Part shown: positions 37,454 through 46,157 of the stretch, in pieces
How the letters are laid out: each line of letters opens with the position of its first letter
How positions within the stretch are numbered: the first letter of the stretch is position 1
Origin: JAKPAM01 sp047601745
GTDB lineage: Bacteria; Pseudomonadota; Gammaproteobacteria; Burkholderiales; Burkholderiaceae_E
Length of the DNA stretch: 64,000 nucleotides
Direction of reading: 5' to 3'
Assembly (NCBI GenBank): GCA_047601745.1
Contig: JASGIS010000001.1
Span: 4,650,001 to 4,714,000, forward strand
Translations under genes and position numbers: made by a program
Notes under the pieces: model-generated
The model's database searches: none
Told to the model about the DNA's origin: nothing
The model's input: only the letters and a program-made list of their open reading frames with translations

Positions 37454-38473
37454 TCAGTGCGCGGCGGCCCGCGCCTGCGCGATCCAGCCGTCGAACTTCG
37501 CCTGGTTGGCCTTGATCCAGCCGTCGACGTGGCGGGCGATCTGCGCCGAGCTGTTCTCGCCCTGCTGCATGCGCAGGTTCTGCGCGTTCACGTCGGCCAC
37601 CGGCAGCGTCATGATCTCGAACAGTTTGGCGGCCGCCGGGTTCTTCTGCGCGAACGCCTTGTTGGCGACGATGTGCTGGGTGTTGACCGGGAAGCCGTAG
37701 TTCGAGCCGTCGGGCAGCCGGGTTTCCACCTTGGCCTGCGAGCCCGGCAGCGCGGTGAAAGGCACCTGCAGCCAGACCACGTCCTGGCCGGGCTTGAGCA
37801 CGCCGCTGACCCAGTACGGCGTCCACGTGTAGTACAGCACCGGCTGGCCCTGACGGTAGCGGGTGATGGTATCGGCGATCAGCGCCGAATAGCTGCCCTG
37901 GTTGTGCGTGACGGTGGCGTTCAGTCCGTAGGTCTTCAGGTGGTGCTCGATCACCGCTTCGCAGCCCCAGCCCGGATTGCAGCCGGTCAGGTCGGCCTTG
38001 CCGTCGCCGTTGGCATCGAACAGCTTGGCGATAGCCGGATCCTTGAGCTGGGCGAGCTGGGTGATCTTGTGCGCGTCGGCGGTCTTCTTGTCGATCAGGT
38101 AACCCTGCAGCGAGTTGTTGACGTACGTGCCTTTGCGATAGAGCTTGGCGTCGCCGCCGGCATTCTTGTAGAAGTCGTCGTGCAGCGGCACCCAGTTGAC
38201 GGCCAGGAAAGTGGCATCGCCATTGGCCAGCGCGACGAAGCCGGTCGCGTATTCGGTCTCCTGCACGTCCTTGACCGTGTAGCCGAGCTTTTCGAGCGCC
38301 CGGCCGACCAGCAGCGTCTGGAAGGTTTCCTCGGCGATCGAACTCTTGATCGGCTGCACGGTGATGCCTTTGCCCGGCAGGTCTTGCGCCTGCGCGCTGC
38401 TCGCGGCGACGCCGAGGCTCAGCAGGATCGCGGCGGTCAGTCGGTGGGGTAACGGGCGGATGGGTCGTTTCAT
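37454..38473 (-). CDS. proX: Glycine betaine/proline ABC transporter substrate-binding protein
   Basis: A 339-residue periplasmic binding protein. The signal peptide (LPHRLTAAILLSLGVAAS) ends near AQAQD. The mature part starts GKGITVQPIKSSIAEETFQT; VNWVPLHDDFYKNAGG, GYLIDKKTADAHKI, NPGWGCEAVIEHHL and LYYTWTPYWVSGVL match ProX, the last carrying Trp residues of the aromatic cage that binds trimethylammonium groups. GGGAG lies six bases before the ATG. It is the last gene of a proVWX operon for osmoprotectant uptake. Confidence 0.94.
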   Translation of the reverse strand: MKRPIRPLPHRLTAAILLSLGVAASSAQAQDLPGKGITVQPIKSSIAEETFQTLLVGRALEKLGYTVKDVQETEYATGFVALANGDATFLAVNWVPLHDDFYKNAGGDAKLYRKGTYVNNSLQGYLIDKKTADAHKITQLAQLKDPAIAKLFDANGDGKADLTGCNPGWGCEAVIEHHLKTYGLNATVTHNQGSYSALIADTITRYRQGQPVLYYTWTPYWVSGVLKPGQDVVWLQVPFTALPGSQAKVETRLPDGSNYGFPVNTQHIVANKAFAQKNPAAAKLFEIMTLPVADVNAQNLRMQQGENSSAQIARHVDGWIKANQAKFDGWIAQARAAAH

Positions 38474-38511
38474 GGGCTCTCCCTGAAGTGATGATCGATG
38501 AGGGGCGACGC

Positions 38512-39723
38512 TCAGGTCCTGAGGCGGCGCAGCAGGCCGATGGGGCCGTTGTCCAGCCACGACTGGCCGCCGCGCCTGGGTTGTCCCATCGCCTGCGTGA
38601 CGCGGTCGAGGATGATGGCCAGCAGCACGATGCCCACGCCGCCGACGGTGGCCAGGCCCATGTCGAGGCGGCCGATGCCGCGCAGCACCATCTGGCCGAG
38701 GCCGCCGACGGCGATCATCGAAGCGATCACCACCATCGACAGCGACAGCATCAGCGACTGGTTGATGCCGGCCAGGATCGACGGCATGGCCAGCGGCAAC
38801 TGCACCTTGGCGAGCAGTTGCATCGGCGACGCGCCATAAGCCTTCGCCGCCTCCAGCAGATCGGGGCGCACCTGGCGGATGCCCAGGTTGGTCAGCCGCA
38901 CCAGCGGCGGCAGCGCGAACACGATGGTGACGATCACGCCCGGCACGTTGCCGATGCCGAACAGCATGACCACCGGCACCAGGTACACGAAGGCGGGAGT
39001 GGTCTGCATCGCGTCGAGCACCGGCCGGGCGATGCGCTGGGCGCGGTCGCTGCTGGCCAGCAGGATGCCCAGCGGCAGGCCGATGATCATGCAGAACACC
39101 AGCGAGGTCAGCACCAGCGCCAGCGTGATCATCGCCTCGGGCCACACGCCCAGCATCGCCACGATCAGCAGCGAGATCAGCGAGCCGATGGCGATCGCGC
39201 GGCCGGCGAACTGCCAGGCCAGCAGCGACAGCAGGATGATCATCGCCGGCATCGGCATCGCCAGCAGCAGTTGCTGCACGCCGCCCAGCGTCGCATCGAT
39301 CGGCGTGCGGACCATCTGGAAGAACGGGCGGAAATGCGCGACGAACCACGCCAGTCCGTCGTTGATCCAGTCCTGGATCGGCAGGCTGCCATCCCAGAGC
39401 CGGCTCAGTTCCAGGCCGTTGTCCGAGGGGGCGGAAGGCGCGTCGTTCGCGAGCCAGTCGCTGCCCGGCGCACTGCCGGCGTCGGCGGGGGCAGGGGCGG
39501 AGGCGCCGGCATCCGACGGGCTGCCGGCCGCCTGGCCCCAGGGATTGTCGGCGGCCGCTGGGCTTTGCGTCGCGCCCCACGGGTTGTCGTTGGTGGCGGC
39601 GGGCGCGGCCGGCGTCGCCGCGCTTTCCGGCGCCGGGCCGGCTGCGCCGGCGGCCCAGGGGTTGTCCGGGTTGTCGCCGGCTTGTCCCTGGGCGATCAGG
39701 ATGACGTCGTGGTGATCGTGCAT
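38512..39723 (-). CDS. proW: Glycine betaine/proline ABC transporter permease
   Basis: A 403-residue permease. The C-terminal 270 residues carry the transport core: RPVLDAMQTTPAFVYLVPVV, MLFGIGNVPGVIVTIVFALP, the EAAKAYGASPMQLLAKVQLP cytoplasmic loop that docks on ProV, and SMVVIASMIAVGGLGQMVLR. As in E. coli ProW there is a long periplasmic N-terminal region. Here it is Pro/Ala-rich and carries DNPW four times in spaced repeats (DNPDNPW, NDNPWGA, ADNPWGQ). It sits between proV and proX in the operon. Confidence 0.95.
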   Translation of the reverse strand: MHDHHDVILIAQGQAGDNPDNPWAAGAAGPAPESAATPAAPAATNDNPWGATQSPAAADNPWGQAAGSPSDAGASAPAPADAGSAPGSDWLANDAPSAPSDNGLELSRLWDGSLPIQDWINDGLAWFVAHFRPFFQMVRTPIDATLGGVQQLLLAMPMPAMIILLSLLAWQFAGRAIAIGSLISLLIVAMLGVWPEAMITLALVLTSLVFCMIIGLPLGILLASSDRAQRIARPVLDAMQTTPAFVYLVPVVMLFGIGNVPGVIVTIVFALPPLVRLTNLGIRQVRPDLLEAAKAYGASPMQLLAKVQLPLAMPSILAGINQSLMLSLSMVVIASMIAVGGLGQMVLRGIGRLDMGLATVGGVGIVLLAIILDRVTQAMGQPRRGGQSWLDNGPIGLLRRLRT

Positions 39724-39734
39724 GGCGGAACTCC

Positions 39735-41021
39735 TCAGATCGGCCGGGCCGCCGAAGGGCTGGCGGTGTCGGCGGCGCCGGTGATAGTGATCGCGGTGGC
39801 GGGGGCGGGTTCGGGCGGCAGCGGCGGGGTCTGCCGGTCGAGAAAGCGCAGCAGCCGCGTGCGGCTGACGACGCCCAGCAGCCGGCCCTCCGCCGAGACC
39901 ACCGGCAGCGGGTAAGGATGCTGGGCCGCACGGCCCAGCAGATCGGCCACCAGCTCATCGCCCTGGACCACGCAGACGTCCGGCAGGAACGCCTCCGACA
40001 GCGGCTGCAACTGGCTGTCGCCGTTGCGCGCCGCGCGCAGTGAATCGGTCGAGACCACGCCTTCGAAGCGCTGGTTGCGCGACACCACGTAGCCGTAGTC
40101 GCGGTCCTGCTCCTGCAGCGTGCGCAGCGCGGCGCGCAGGCCCTGGCCCGGTTTTTCCCGCAGCACGGGCTGCGACTGCCGGGCGATGTCGCTGGCCTTG
40201 AACACCACCGACGCATCGACGCCCTTGATGAACGCGGACACGTAGTCGTCGGCCGGGTTGCGCAGGATCTCCTCGGGCGTACCGATCTGCACGACGTGGC
40301 CGTCCTTCATGATCGCGATGCGATTGCCGATGCGCATCGCTTCGTCGAGGTCGTGCGAGATGAAGATGATCGTGCGCCGCTTTTCTTCCTGCAGGCGCAG
40401 CAGCTCGGACTGCATGTCGGTGCGGATGATCGGATCGAGCGCGGAGAACGCCTCGTCCATCAGCAGGATCGACGGGTCGGCGGCCAGCGCCCGCGCCAGG
40501 CCCACGCGTTGCTGCATGCCGCCGGACAGCTCGTCGGGGTAGCTCGCGCCCCAGGCTCCCAGGCCCACCTGCTCGAGCGCCGCCTGCGCGGCCTGGTGGC
40601 GGGCGGCCATGTCCACGCCGGCCAGTTCCATGCCGAACGCGGTGTTGTCGAGCACCGTCATGTGCGGCATCAGCGCGAACGACTGGAACACCATGCTGAT
40701 GTCCTTGCGGCGCAGATCGCGCAGCGCGGTGTCGCTCAGCGCGTTGATGTCCTGTCCGTCGACGAGGATCCGGCCGCTGCTGGGCTCGATCAGGCGGTTG
40801 AGCATGCGCACCAGCGTCGACTTGCCCGAGCCCGAAAGGCCCATCACGACGAAGATCTCGCCGGCTTCGATATCGAAGTGCGCGTCGTACACGCCGATCG
40901 ATTGACCGGTGCGTTCGAGAATGTCCTGCTTGGATACGCCTTGTCGGGCCAGCGTCAGCGCCTCTTCGGGCTTGTCGCCGAAGACCTTGAAGACGTGCTC
41001 GATCCTAAGCGTCTTGGCCAT
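39735..41021 (-). CDS. proV: Glycine betaine/proline ABC transporter ATP-binding protein
   Basis: A 428-residue ATPase. It has the ProV N-terminal LRIEHVFKVFGDKPEEAL and ILERTGQSIGVYDAHF, Walker A GLSGSGKSTLVRML, Q-loop MVFQSFALMPH, signature DELSGGMQQRVGLARAL and Walker B ILLMDEAFSALDP. Two CBS domains follow, including GYVVSRNQRFEGVVSTDSL, used in this family for ionic-strength sensing. AAGGA lies about nine bases upstream of the ATG. It is the first gene of proVWX, so the osmotic promoter should lie in the following intergenic region. Confidence 0.95.
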   Translation of the reverse strand: MAKTLRIEHVFKVFGDKPEEALTLARQGVSKQDILERTGQSIGVYDAHFDIEAGEIFVVMGLSGSGKSTLVRMLNRLIEPSSGRILVDGQDINALSDTALRDLRRKDISMVFQSFALMPHMTVLDNTAFGMELAGVDMAARHQAAQAALEQVGLGAWGASYPDELSGGMQQRVGLARALAADPSILLMDEAFSALDPIIRTDMQSELLRLQEEKRRTIIFISHDLDEAMRIGNRIAIMKDGHVVQIGTPEEILRNPADDYVSAFIKGVDASVVFKASDIARQSQPVLREKPGQGLRAALRTLQEQDRDYGYVVSRNQRFEGVVSTDSLRAARNGDSQLQPLSEAFLPDVCVVQGDELVADLLGRAAQHPYPLPVVSAEGRLLGVVSRTRLLRFLDRQTPPLPPEPAPATAITITGAADTASPSAARPI

Positions 41022-41708
41022 GTGGTCACCATTCCTTGTTCGTCAGGATGCGCATGCGCGCATCGACACCCGTCGCATTGCGACGGGACGACGATGCCAG
41101 GCGATTGACCGGTGCTTCTAATCGGGTGCGGGCGACAGGCCGATGGCTGATGCCACCCGTGCCTCGTTGGCCAACGGAGCGAACACACCAAAAAAAGCGA
41201 AAGCCTTCAGACCAGCGGCACCGCAGCGAGCTGCCGCGCCATCTGGCTGCCGTGTGGGCCGGAAAAGCATTCCGGACCACGCAAGACGTGCTTCGCTGCG
41301 ATCACGCCTGTCCGAGGCGGGCGCGCGGCGAAACCGCCGGGCATCGGGTCGCAAACACGACCATGGGGGCGGCAGTTCCTTGATTGATGCGATGTCTGCC
41401 GGCCGTTGAACACACCATGCCTGCCAAGCCGCGATGGACCTTCAGCATGCATGAGCGAAATGCTTGGCAGGGGGCTGCATATCGCTCGCCTGACCTGCCA
41501 AAGGGGGGCAATTGTAACCGCATGCGCCGGATTGGTGCTACCCGGCGTTCCGGTGCGCGCTCCGGCTGTCTGCGCGAGCGACATGTGCGACGAATCGCCG
41601 GGGCCGGATTCCGCCGATCGGAGCGCGGCGGTGCGCGGGCCGTTCAGGCCGGGTTCGGCCGATTTTCCGGCGTCCGGCTGGCGGCGTCGGGCAGCGGGAC
41701 GCGCGGCA
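41022..41708. other. Intergenic region upstream of proV, no gene recognised
   Basis: About 690 bases separate proV from the PstS-like gene. Several open frames cross it, but none resembles a protein family or has a ribosome site. The one clear element is the inverted repeat TTGGCAGG (41464-41471) and CCTGCCAA (41494-41501) with 22 bases between the arms. It has no T tract and may be an operator or mRNA hairpin. The proV promoter is expected in the half nearer 41022 but was not picked out with confidence. Confidence 0.5.
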
Positions 41709-42794
41709 TCAGGACAGCGAAGCCAGATGGCGCAGTTCCCCGGCCAGATCCTCGGTGCTCAAGGGGACGTATCCTTCTTCCGAATCGATCTGCCGCGCGA
41801 CCAACGCCTGTCCTTCCCTCGACAGCGCCATGCGCAGGTATTCATGCGCGACGGGGTCGATCGGTTTCCCCGGCGGCTTGTCCACCAGGAATTGCACGGG
41901 CGACGACAGCGGATAGAGGCCGCGCATCACCGATTCGAGCGCCGGCCCGTGGTAGATCTGCCCGGTCCCTTCGGCCAGGGCCAGCACGCGCACGCCGGTC
42001 GTGACTTTCGCGGCATCGATCCAGCCCAGCATGCAGATTCCGAACGGATCGGCCGCGACCGCTTTCAGCACCGCCTCCCGCGACGCCAGGGGTTCGTAGT
42101 GCGCGGCGAAAGGCCGGCCCGCGAAGTAGGCGTCGCGCGCACCGGACGCGAAACCGCCATCGTCGCGCAGGCCGTAGACATGGATGCGCCGTTCGGCCCG
42201 GTCGGCCCGCAGGCCGAGCTGCCCCCAGGTCAGGATGTCTCCGGGCGGCGAGCCCACGGTGAACACCTGCGCCAACTGGCTCAGGCTCATGCCGGCCAGC
42301 GGATTCGTCTGGTGCACGTAGACGGCGGGCGGCGTCCTGGCGGGCGGCCGGGGGCCGTGGCCGTTGTAGGCGATGCGTACGGCGATCGGCTGGCGACCGT
42401 GCAACTGCACGAAGGCATCGCGGTCGCCCGGCCACGGATGGCGCGTCATCGGCGCGAACAGCGTGGCGCCGGCAGCCAGCGCGGGCATCGCGGTCGACGA
42501 GCCTTCCAGCCGCGTAGCGAAACGGATGCCCGGATGAGTGTCCATGAAAAGCTGGTTCAGATCGCCGATCAGCGCTTCCATGCCATCGTTGCCGACGATG
42601 CCGATGCTGCCGTCGCCGAGTAGGTAGGGCGCCTGCCGAGGCGGCGCGACGGGCCGAGGCTCATAAGCGGGCGCGCCATTACCCTGCCATATCGAAGGCC
42701 GACGCGGCGAGGAGGCCGCGCAGCCCCCGGTCAGCATGGCGGCGCAGGAGCCCAACAGCAGGGCGCGGCGTGCGGTCGAAACCGATTGGTGCAT
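41709..42794 (-). CDS. PstS-like periplasmic binding lipoprotein
   Basis: A 361-residue protein with a lipoprotein signal (RRALLLGSCAAMLTGGC, the Cys being the lipidation site). The body resembles phosphate-type binding proteins of the PBP_like/PstS group: GIVGNDGMEALIGDLNQLF, GSSTAMPALAAGATLFAPM, VYVHQTNPLAGMSLSQLAQV and a C-terminal GKPIDPVAHEYLRMALS. GGAAA lies five bases before the ATG. It is the last gene of the receptor A group and a diverged tandem duplicate of the next gene upstream. No Pst permease genes are nearby, so a role with the TonB receptor, in periplasmic ligand capture or sensing, is more likely than phosphate import. Confidence 0.78.
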   Translation of the reverse strand: MHQSVSTARRALLLGSCAAMLTGGCAASSPRRPSIWQGNGAPAYEPRPVAPPRQAPYLLGDGSIGIVGNDGMEALIGDLNQLFMDTHPGIRFATRLEGSSTAMPALAAGATLFAPMTRHPWPGDRDAFVQLHGRQPIAVRIAYNGHGPRPPARTPPAVYVHQTNPLAGMSLSQLAQVFTVGSPPGDILTWGQLGLRADRAERRIHVYGLRDDGGFASGARDAYFAGRPFAAHYEPLASREAVLKAVAADPFGICMLGWIDAAKVTTGVRVLALAEGTGQIYHGPALESVMRGLYPLSSPVQFLVDKPPGKPIDPVAHEYLRMALSREGQALVARQIDSEEGYVPLSTEDLAGELRHLASLS

Positions 42795-42808
42795 AAGATT
42801 TCCGGGAT

Positions 42809-43729
42809 TCAGTCCAGGCGCCGCAGTTCGGAGCGCGCGTCATCGGCCGACAACGCGCGGTAACCTCGCTGTCGGGAGTCGAGCGTACGTTGGCCCTCCG
42901 GCGACAACACCAGGCGCAGGTAGTCGCGCGCGACGGGGTCGAGAGGTTTGCCCGGCTCGCGGCGTACATGGATGTAGAGCGCTCGTGCGTAGGAAACAGG
43001 TCTTGCGTCGTCGTCATCCGCGACGACTTCGAGCCGCTTCAGTCCCGGATGCGGCGCGTCCAGCGCCAGGATGGCGATGCCTGCCGGGTCGGTGCTCACG
43101 CGGTCGGCCAGGCGATCGGGTTCGACCGTCTCGTAGGTCGGGGCGAACGGCCGGCCGTGCAGGCGGCGGCGCTGGAGATCGCCGCCCGCATCCGAATATT
43201 CCGACGGTCCGTACGGATGGATGGAACGCCGGGCCCAGTCGCCGTCCAGGCCGAGCTGGCCCCATCGCGAGTAGTCGCCGCCGGGATTGCCGACGGTCAG
43301 CATGCGCTCGACCTGCCGGGCCGTCAGCCTGGTCACCGGGTTATCGGCATGCACATGGACCGCGGGTCGAGACGCGTGCCCGGCGGTTGCTTCGGCCACC
43401 CGGACGCTCAGCACGTCCCGTCCGGCGATCTTGCGCATCGGCACCTGCTCGAGCGGAGCGAGCGGCCTGTCCATGACGCCCAGCAGCGCCCGCTCGAACA
43501 TCAGCAGCGAGACGACGCCGGCGTTGCCGCTCCGGACCAGGCTGAGCCGGGTACCCGGATAGGTCTGTCGATAAAGCGTATTGAAGCCCTCGACGGCCGA
43601 CGCCGCGTCGCCGCCGAGGCCGGCGATGCGAATCTCGACGTCGGATGCCCGATGTTCGGCCTGTGCGTTGACGGCGATGAAACCCGCCAGCGCACAGGCC
43701 AGGCCGAGTCGGATGGACGTTGCGATCAA
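42809..43729 (-). CDS. PstS-like periplasmic binding protein, second copy
   Basis: A 306-residue protein with a Sec signal (LGLACALAGFIAVNAQAEH). VEGFNTLYRQTYPGTRLSLV, VHVHADNPVTRLTARQVERM, LTVGNPGGDYSRWGQLGLDG and a C-terminal GKPLDPVARDYLRLVLS parallel the lipoprotein encoded 14 bases downstream, so the two are tandem duplicates. The start is a TTG with GGAG six bases upstream, a rare initiator. It follows receptor A by 16 bases. The ligand is unknown. Confidence 0.78.
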   Translation of the reverse strand: MIATSIRLGLACALAGFIAVNAQAEHRASDVEIRIAGLGGDAASAVEGFNTLYRQTYPGTRLSLVRSGNAGVVSLLMFERALLGVMDRPLAPLEQVPMRKIAGRDVLSVRVAEATAGHASRPAVHVHADNPVTRLTARQVERMLTVGNPGGDYSRWGQLGLDGDWARRSIHPYGPSEYSDAGGDLQRRRLHGRPFAPTYETVEPDRLADRVSTDPAGIAILALDAPHPGLKRLEVVADDDDARPVSYARALYIHVRREPGKPLDPVARDYLRLVLSPEGQRTLDSRQRGYRALSADDARSELRRLD

Positions 43730-43745
43730 GGCTGGCTCCGCTCGA

Positions 43746-45953
43746 TCAGTATTTGACGCGCATCGTCAGCATGGCCATGCGCGGATCGCCGAGAAAATTG
43801 TGATCGGCCGGTGTCTGGATCGACTTGTAGTACTCGCGGTCGAACAGGTTGCTGATGTTCAGCGCCAGCTCGATCCGGGGGTTCAACTGGTAGGCCGCGC
43901 CGACGTCCACGGTGGCGTAACCGGGCTGCCGGATCGTGACCCCGTTGGTGGTCGTATAGATCTCGCTGCTCACATAAGTGCCCGCGTTCACGCTCAGGCC
44001 GCTCAGCGCACCGCCGAACCAGTACTGCGTCCACAGTTTCAGCAGATGCTTGGGCGTGTACGCGGAAAACGCCGCGCGTCCGGTGTCGGCGCTGCTGTCG
44101 AAGTAGCGCGTGCTGGTGAACGCATAGCCGGCGGACAGGTTCCAGCGTGGCGTCAGCGCTCCCGATACCTGGACTTCGAAGCCTTGGCTACGCGAGCGGC
44201 CCTGCGCCAGATAGTAGGTGTTGACGATGTCGGCCGGATCACGGATGGCGCGGTTCTTCTGATCGATCCGGAACACGGCCGCCGACGCATCGAGGCGGCC
44301 TTCCAGGTAACTCGCCTTGATGCCGACTTCGTACTGCCTTCCGGTAAGCGGAGAAATCAGTTGGCCCGCTCTGTTCCGCACCGATTGCGGCTTGAAGATG
44401 TCGGCCACGCTCGCATAGGCCGAGTAGCGATCGTTCAGGTCGTGAACGAGCCCGGCGAACGGCGTGATGCGTCCTCGAAGCGAATCGGACTGCTCCGTCG
44501 TCCGGTTGGCATTGTGCTGAGGGTCCGGCATGACTTCCGACTTCCACCAGGTGGCTCGCGCCCCCAGGATCAGGCTCGTCGGATCGCTCAGGCTGAAGCG
44601 CGCGTTGCCGTACACGGCCGTCTGGCGGGTGTCGGTGGTCGCGGCCGACGTCGCCGTCGACGGGAAGGCGACCGGTGTCACGACCGGCGCCGGATCGAGC
44701 AGGTCGACGCTGATCGGCGCTCCCGGCGTGTTGGACGCTACGCTGTGCTCATAAAGGTAGTTCGCGCCGAAGATCGCCTTGTGGGTTCGGCCGAGCAGCG
44801 CGAACGAACCCGAAGTGGACAGGTCGACCGCCGTCTGCCGGGTGTGGTTGAGGCCCAGAAAGGTGTGGTACTGCGTGACGTTGCGCGCCGGGTTCACCGC
44901 GTTGCGCAGGCCGCCGAACATCGAGTAACGGTCGGCAACGGCGTTGTTCAATGACAGCTTGCTGGACCAGCCTTCCTGCCAGCGGTGCTCGACCTCGGCG
45001 AAGCCGTTGGTCTGCTCGAAGGTCTCGCGGTTCCATTGCGGTCCGTAGTAGACCTTGGGGTCGACGCGCAGAAAGCTCCCGTCGGTGTAGGTGGGGTAGC
45101 CGTACTGCATCGATTTCGAGTTCAGTCGCTGGTGGCTGATGCCGACGACGGCGGTGGTCGCCGCGCCGAGGTCCGCTTCGATCACGCCGTAGAACTGATT
45201 GATGCGGCGATGCGTGTCGCGCTGCCGGTAGTCCATGTTGTCGACTTCGGCGACGAAGCGGCCGCGCAGCGTACCGGCCTGGTTCAGCGGCCCGCCGAGA
45301 TCGGTTCGTCCGATCACCGCATCCTGGCTGCCGGTCGTCACGTCCGCCGCGGCGGCGAACCGCCGTGTCGGGCGTTTGCGAACGAGGTTGACGGTGCCGC
45401 CCGCGCTGCCCGCGCCATTGAACAGGCCGGCCGGTCCGCGCAGCACCTCGACGCGATCGAACATGATCAGGCTGGGCGGGGTCAGAAAGCCCATCGGCAT
45501 CGCGATGCCGTCGACCTGCAGCATGTCGATCTCGTAGCCGCGCGCATACAGGCGGTAGCGCGAAGCGTCCACGCTCGGTGTGGTCAGGCCGGTCACGTTC
45601 TGCAAGGCCTGCTGCACGTTGCTGAGGTTCTGCGCCTTGATCTGCTCCTGCGAGATCACGCTGATCGATTGCGGAATCTCCCGCTGCGTCAGTGGCAGGC
45701 GAGTGCCTACTGTCGTGGGCGGATTGAGACGTCCGGCGTCGCCCTCCGTGTCCGCCGTGACGGTGACGGCCGGGAGTTCCTGGAGCGGGGTTTCGTCTTG
45801 CTGCCGGGTCTGGCCGTTCGCGGGAATCCATGTGCTACAGGCCAGGATGCACACGGCTCCCCGAATCGAACCGGCCGAAGGCATCCGGCCGGGTACGAAA
45901 ACTCGCTGGCTCGTCGAAGCCGGACTTGGAGGAGGGACTGCGCCGTTTTGCAT
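43746..45953 (-). CDS. TonB-dependent siderophore receptor without STN domain (receptor A)
   Basis: Up to 735 residues. TonB-box-like LPAVTVTADTEG is followed by the plug (IPQSISVISQEQIKAQN, VQQALQNVTGLTTP, RVEVLRGPAGLFNGAGSAGG) and a barrel ending in a terminal Tyr (MLTMRVKY). Plug and barrel resemble ferric-siderophore receptors of the FhuE/FpvA kind, but there is no STN domain, so no direct FecR signalling is expected. The start is uncertain: the ATG at 45953 lies right beside a Fur-like box, and an ATG at 45884, giving a signal peptide MPSAGSIRGAVCILAC, may be the true start. It is followed by two PstS-like genes. Confidence 0.88.
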   Translation of the reverse strand: MQNGAVPPPSPASTSQRVFVPGRMPSAGSIRGAVCILACSTWIPANGQTRQQDETPLQELPAVTVTADTEGDAGRLNPPTTVGTRLPLTQREIPQSISVISQEQIKAQNLSNVQQALQNVTGLTTPSVDASRYRLYARGYEIDMLQVDGIAMPMGFLTPPSLIMFDRVEVLRGPAGLFNGAGSAGGTVNLVRKRPTRRFAAAADVTTGSQDAVIGRTDLGGPLNQAGTLRGRFVAEVDNMDYRQRDTHRRINQFYGVIEADLGAATTAVVGISHQRLNSKSMQYGYPTYTDGSFLRVDPKVYYGPQWNRETFEQTNGFAEVEHRWQEGWSSKLSLNNAVADRYSMFGGLRNAVNPARNVTQYHTFLGLNHTRQTAVDLSTSGSFALLGRTHKAIFGANYLYEHSVASNTPGAPISVDLLDPAPVVTPVAFPSTATSAATTDTRQTAVYGNARFSLSDPTSLILGARATWWKSEVMPDPQHNANRTTEQSDSLRGRITPFAGLVHDLNDRYSAYASVADIFKPQSVRNRAGQLISPLTGRQYEVGIKASYLEGRLDASAAVFRIDQKNRAIRDPADIVNTYYLAQGRSRSQGFEVQVSGALTPRWNLSAGYAFTSTRYFDSSADTGRAAFSAYTPKHLLKLWTQYWFGGALSGLSVNAGTYVSSEIYTTTNGVTIRQPGYATVDVGAAYQLNPRIELALNISNLFDREYYKSIQTPADHNFLGDPRMAMLTMRVKY

Positions 45954-45954
45954 T

Positions 45955-45974
45955 GAATGAAAACCATTCGTATC
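45955..45974 (-). promoter_or_regulatory. Fur-box-like operator of receptor A
   Basis: GAATGAAAACCATTC followed by GTATC on the plus strand contains the palindromic GAATG-N5-CATTC and matches the AATGATAATCATT Fur core at 11 of 13 positions. It lies immediately upstream of the receptor A reading frame, fitting iron repression of the receptor/PstS-like unit. Confidence 0.65.
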
Positions 45975-46157
45975 TCGAAGGGCGCGAAGTGTAAGAGCTG
46001 AATAGTAGTACTGTCAAGTACTACTGATTTGGCGATGATCGATGGTGCTCGCTTGGACGCGCCCGGATGCTCTTCGACGTCAGGTCGTGGTGCGGGCTGC
46101 CCGGACGCTTGCCCGGGTAGGCCACGATCCGCAGCGGCACCATCGATTCCGGAAGCT

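Noticed and set aside
37454..40216. A fused open frame of 920 codons across proX, proW and part of proV
   Set aside because: Only the proX part makes family sense; the rest is the wrong frame of proW and proV.
41384..42623. Plus-strand open frames spanning the gap and the PstS-like gene
   Set aside because: No domain, poor composition and no ribosome site; the minus-strand PstS-like gene is clear.
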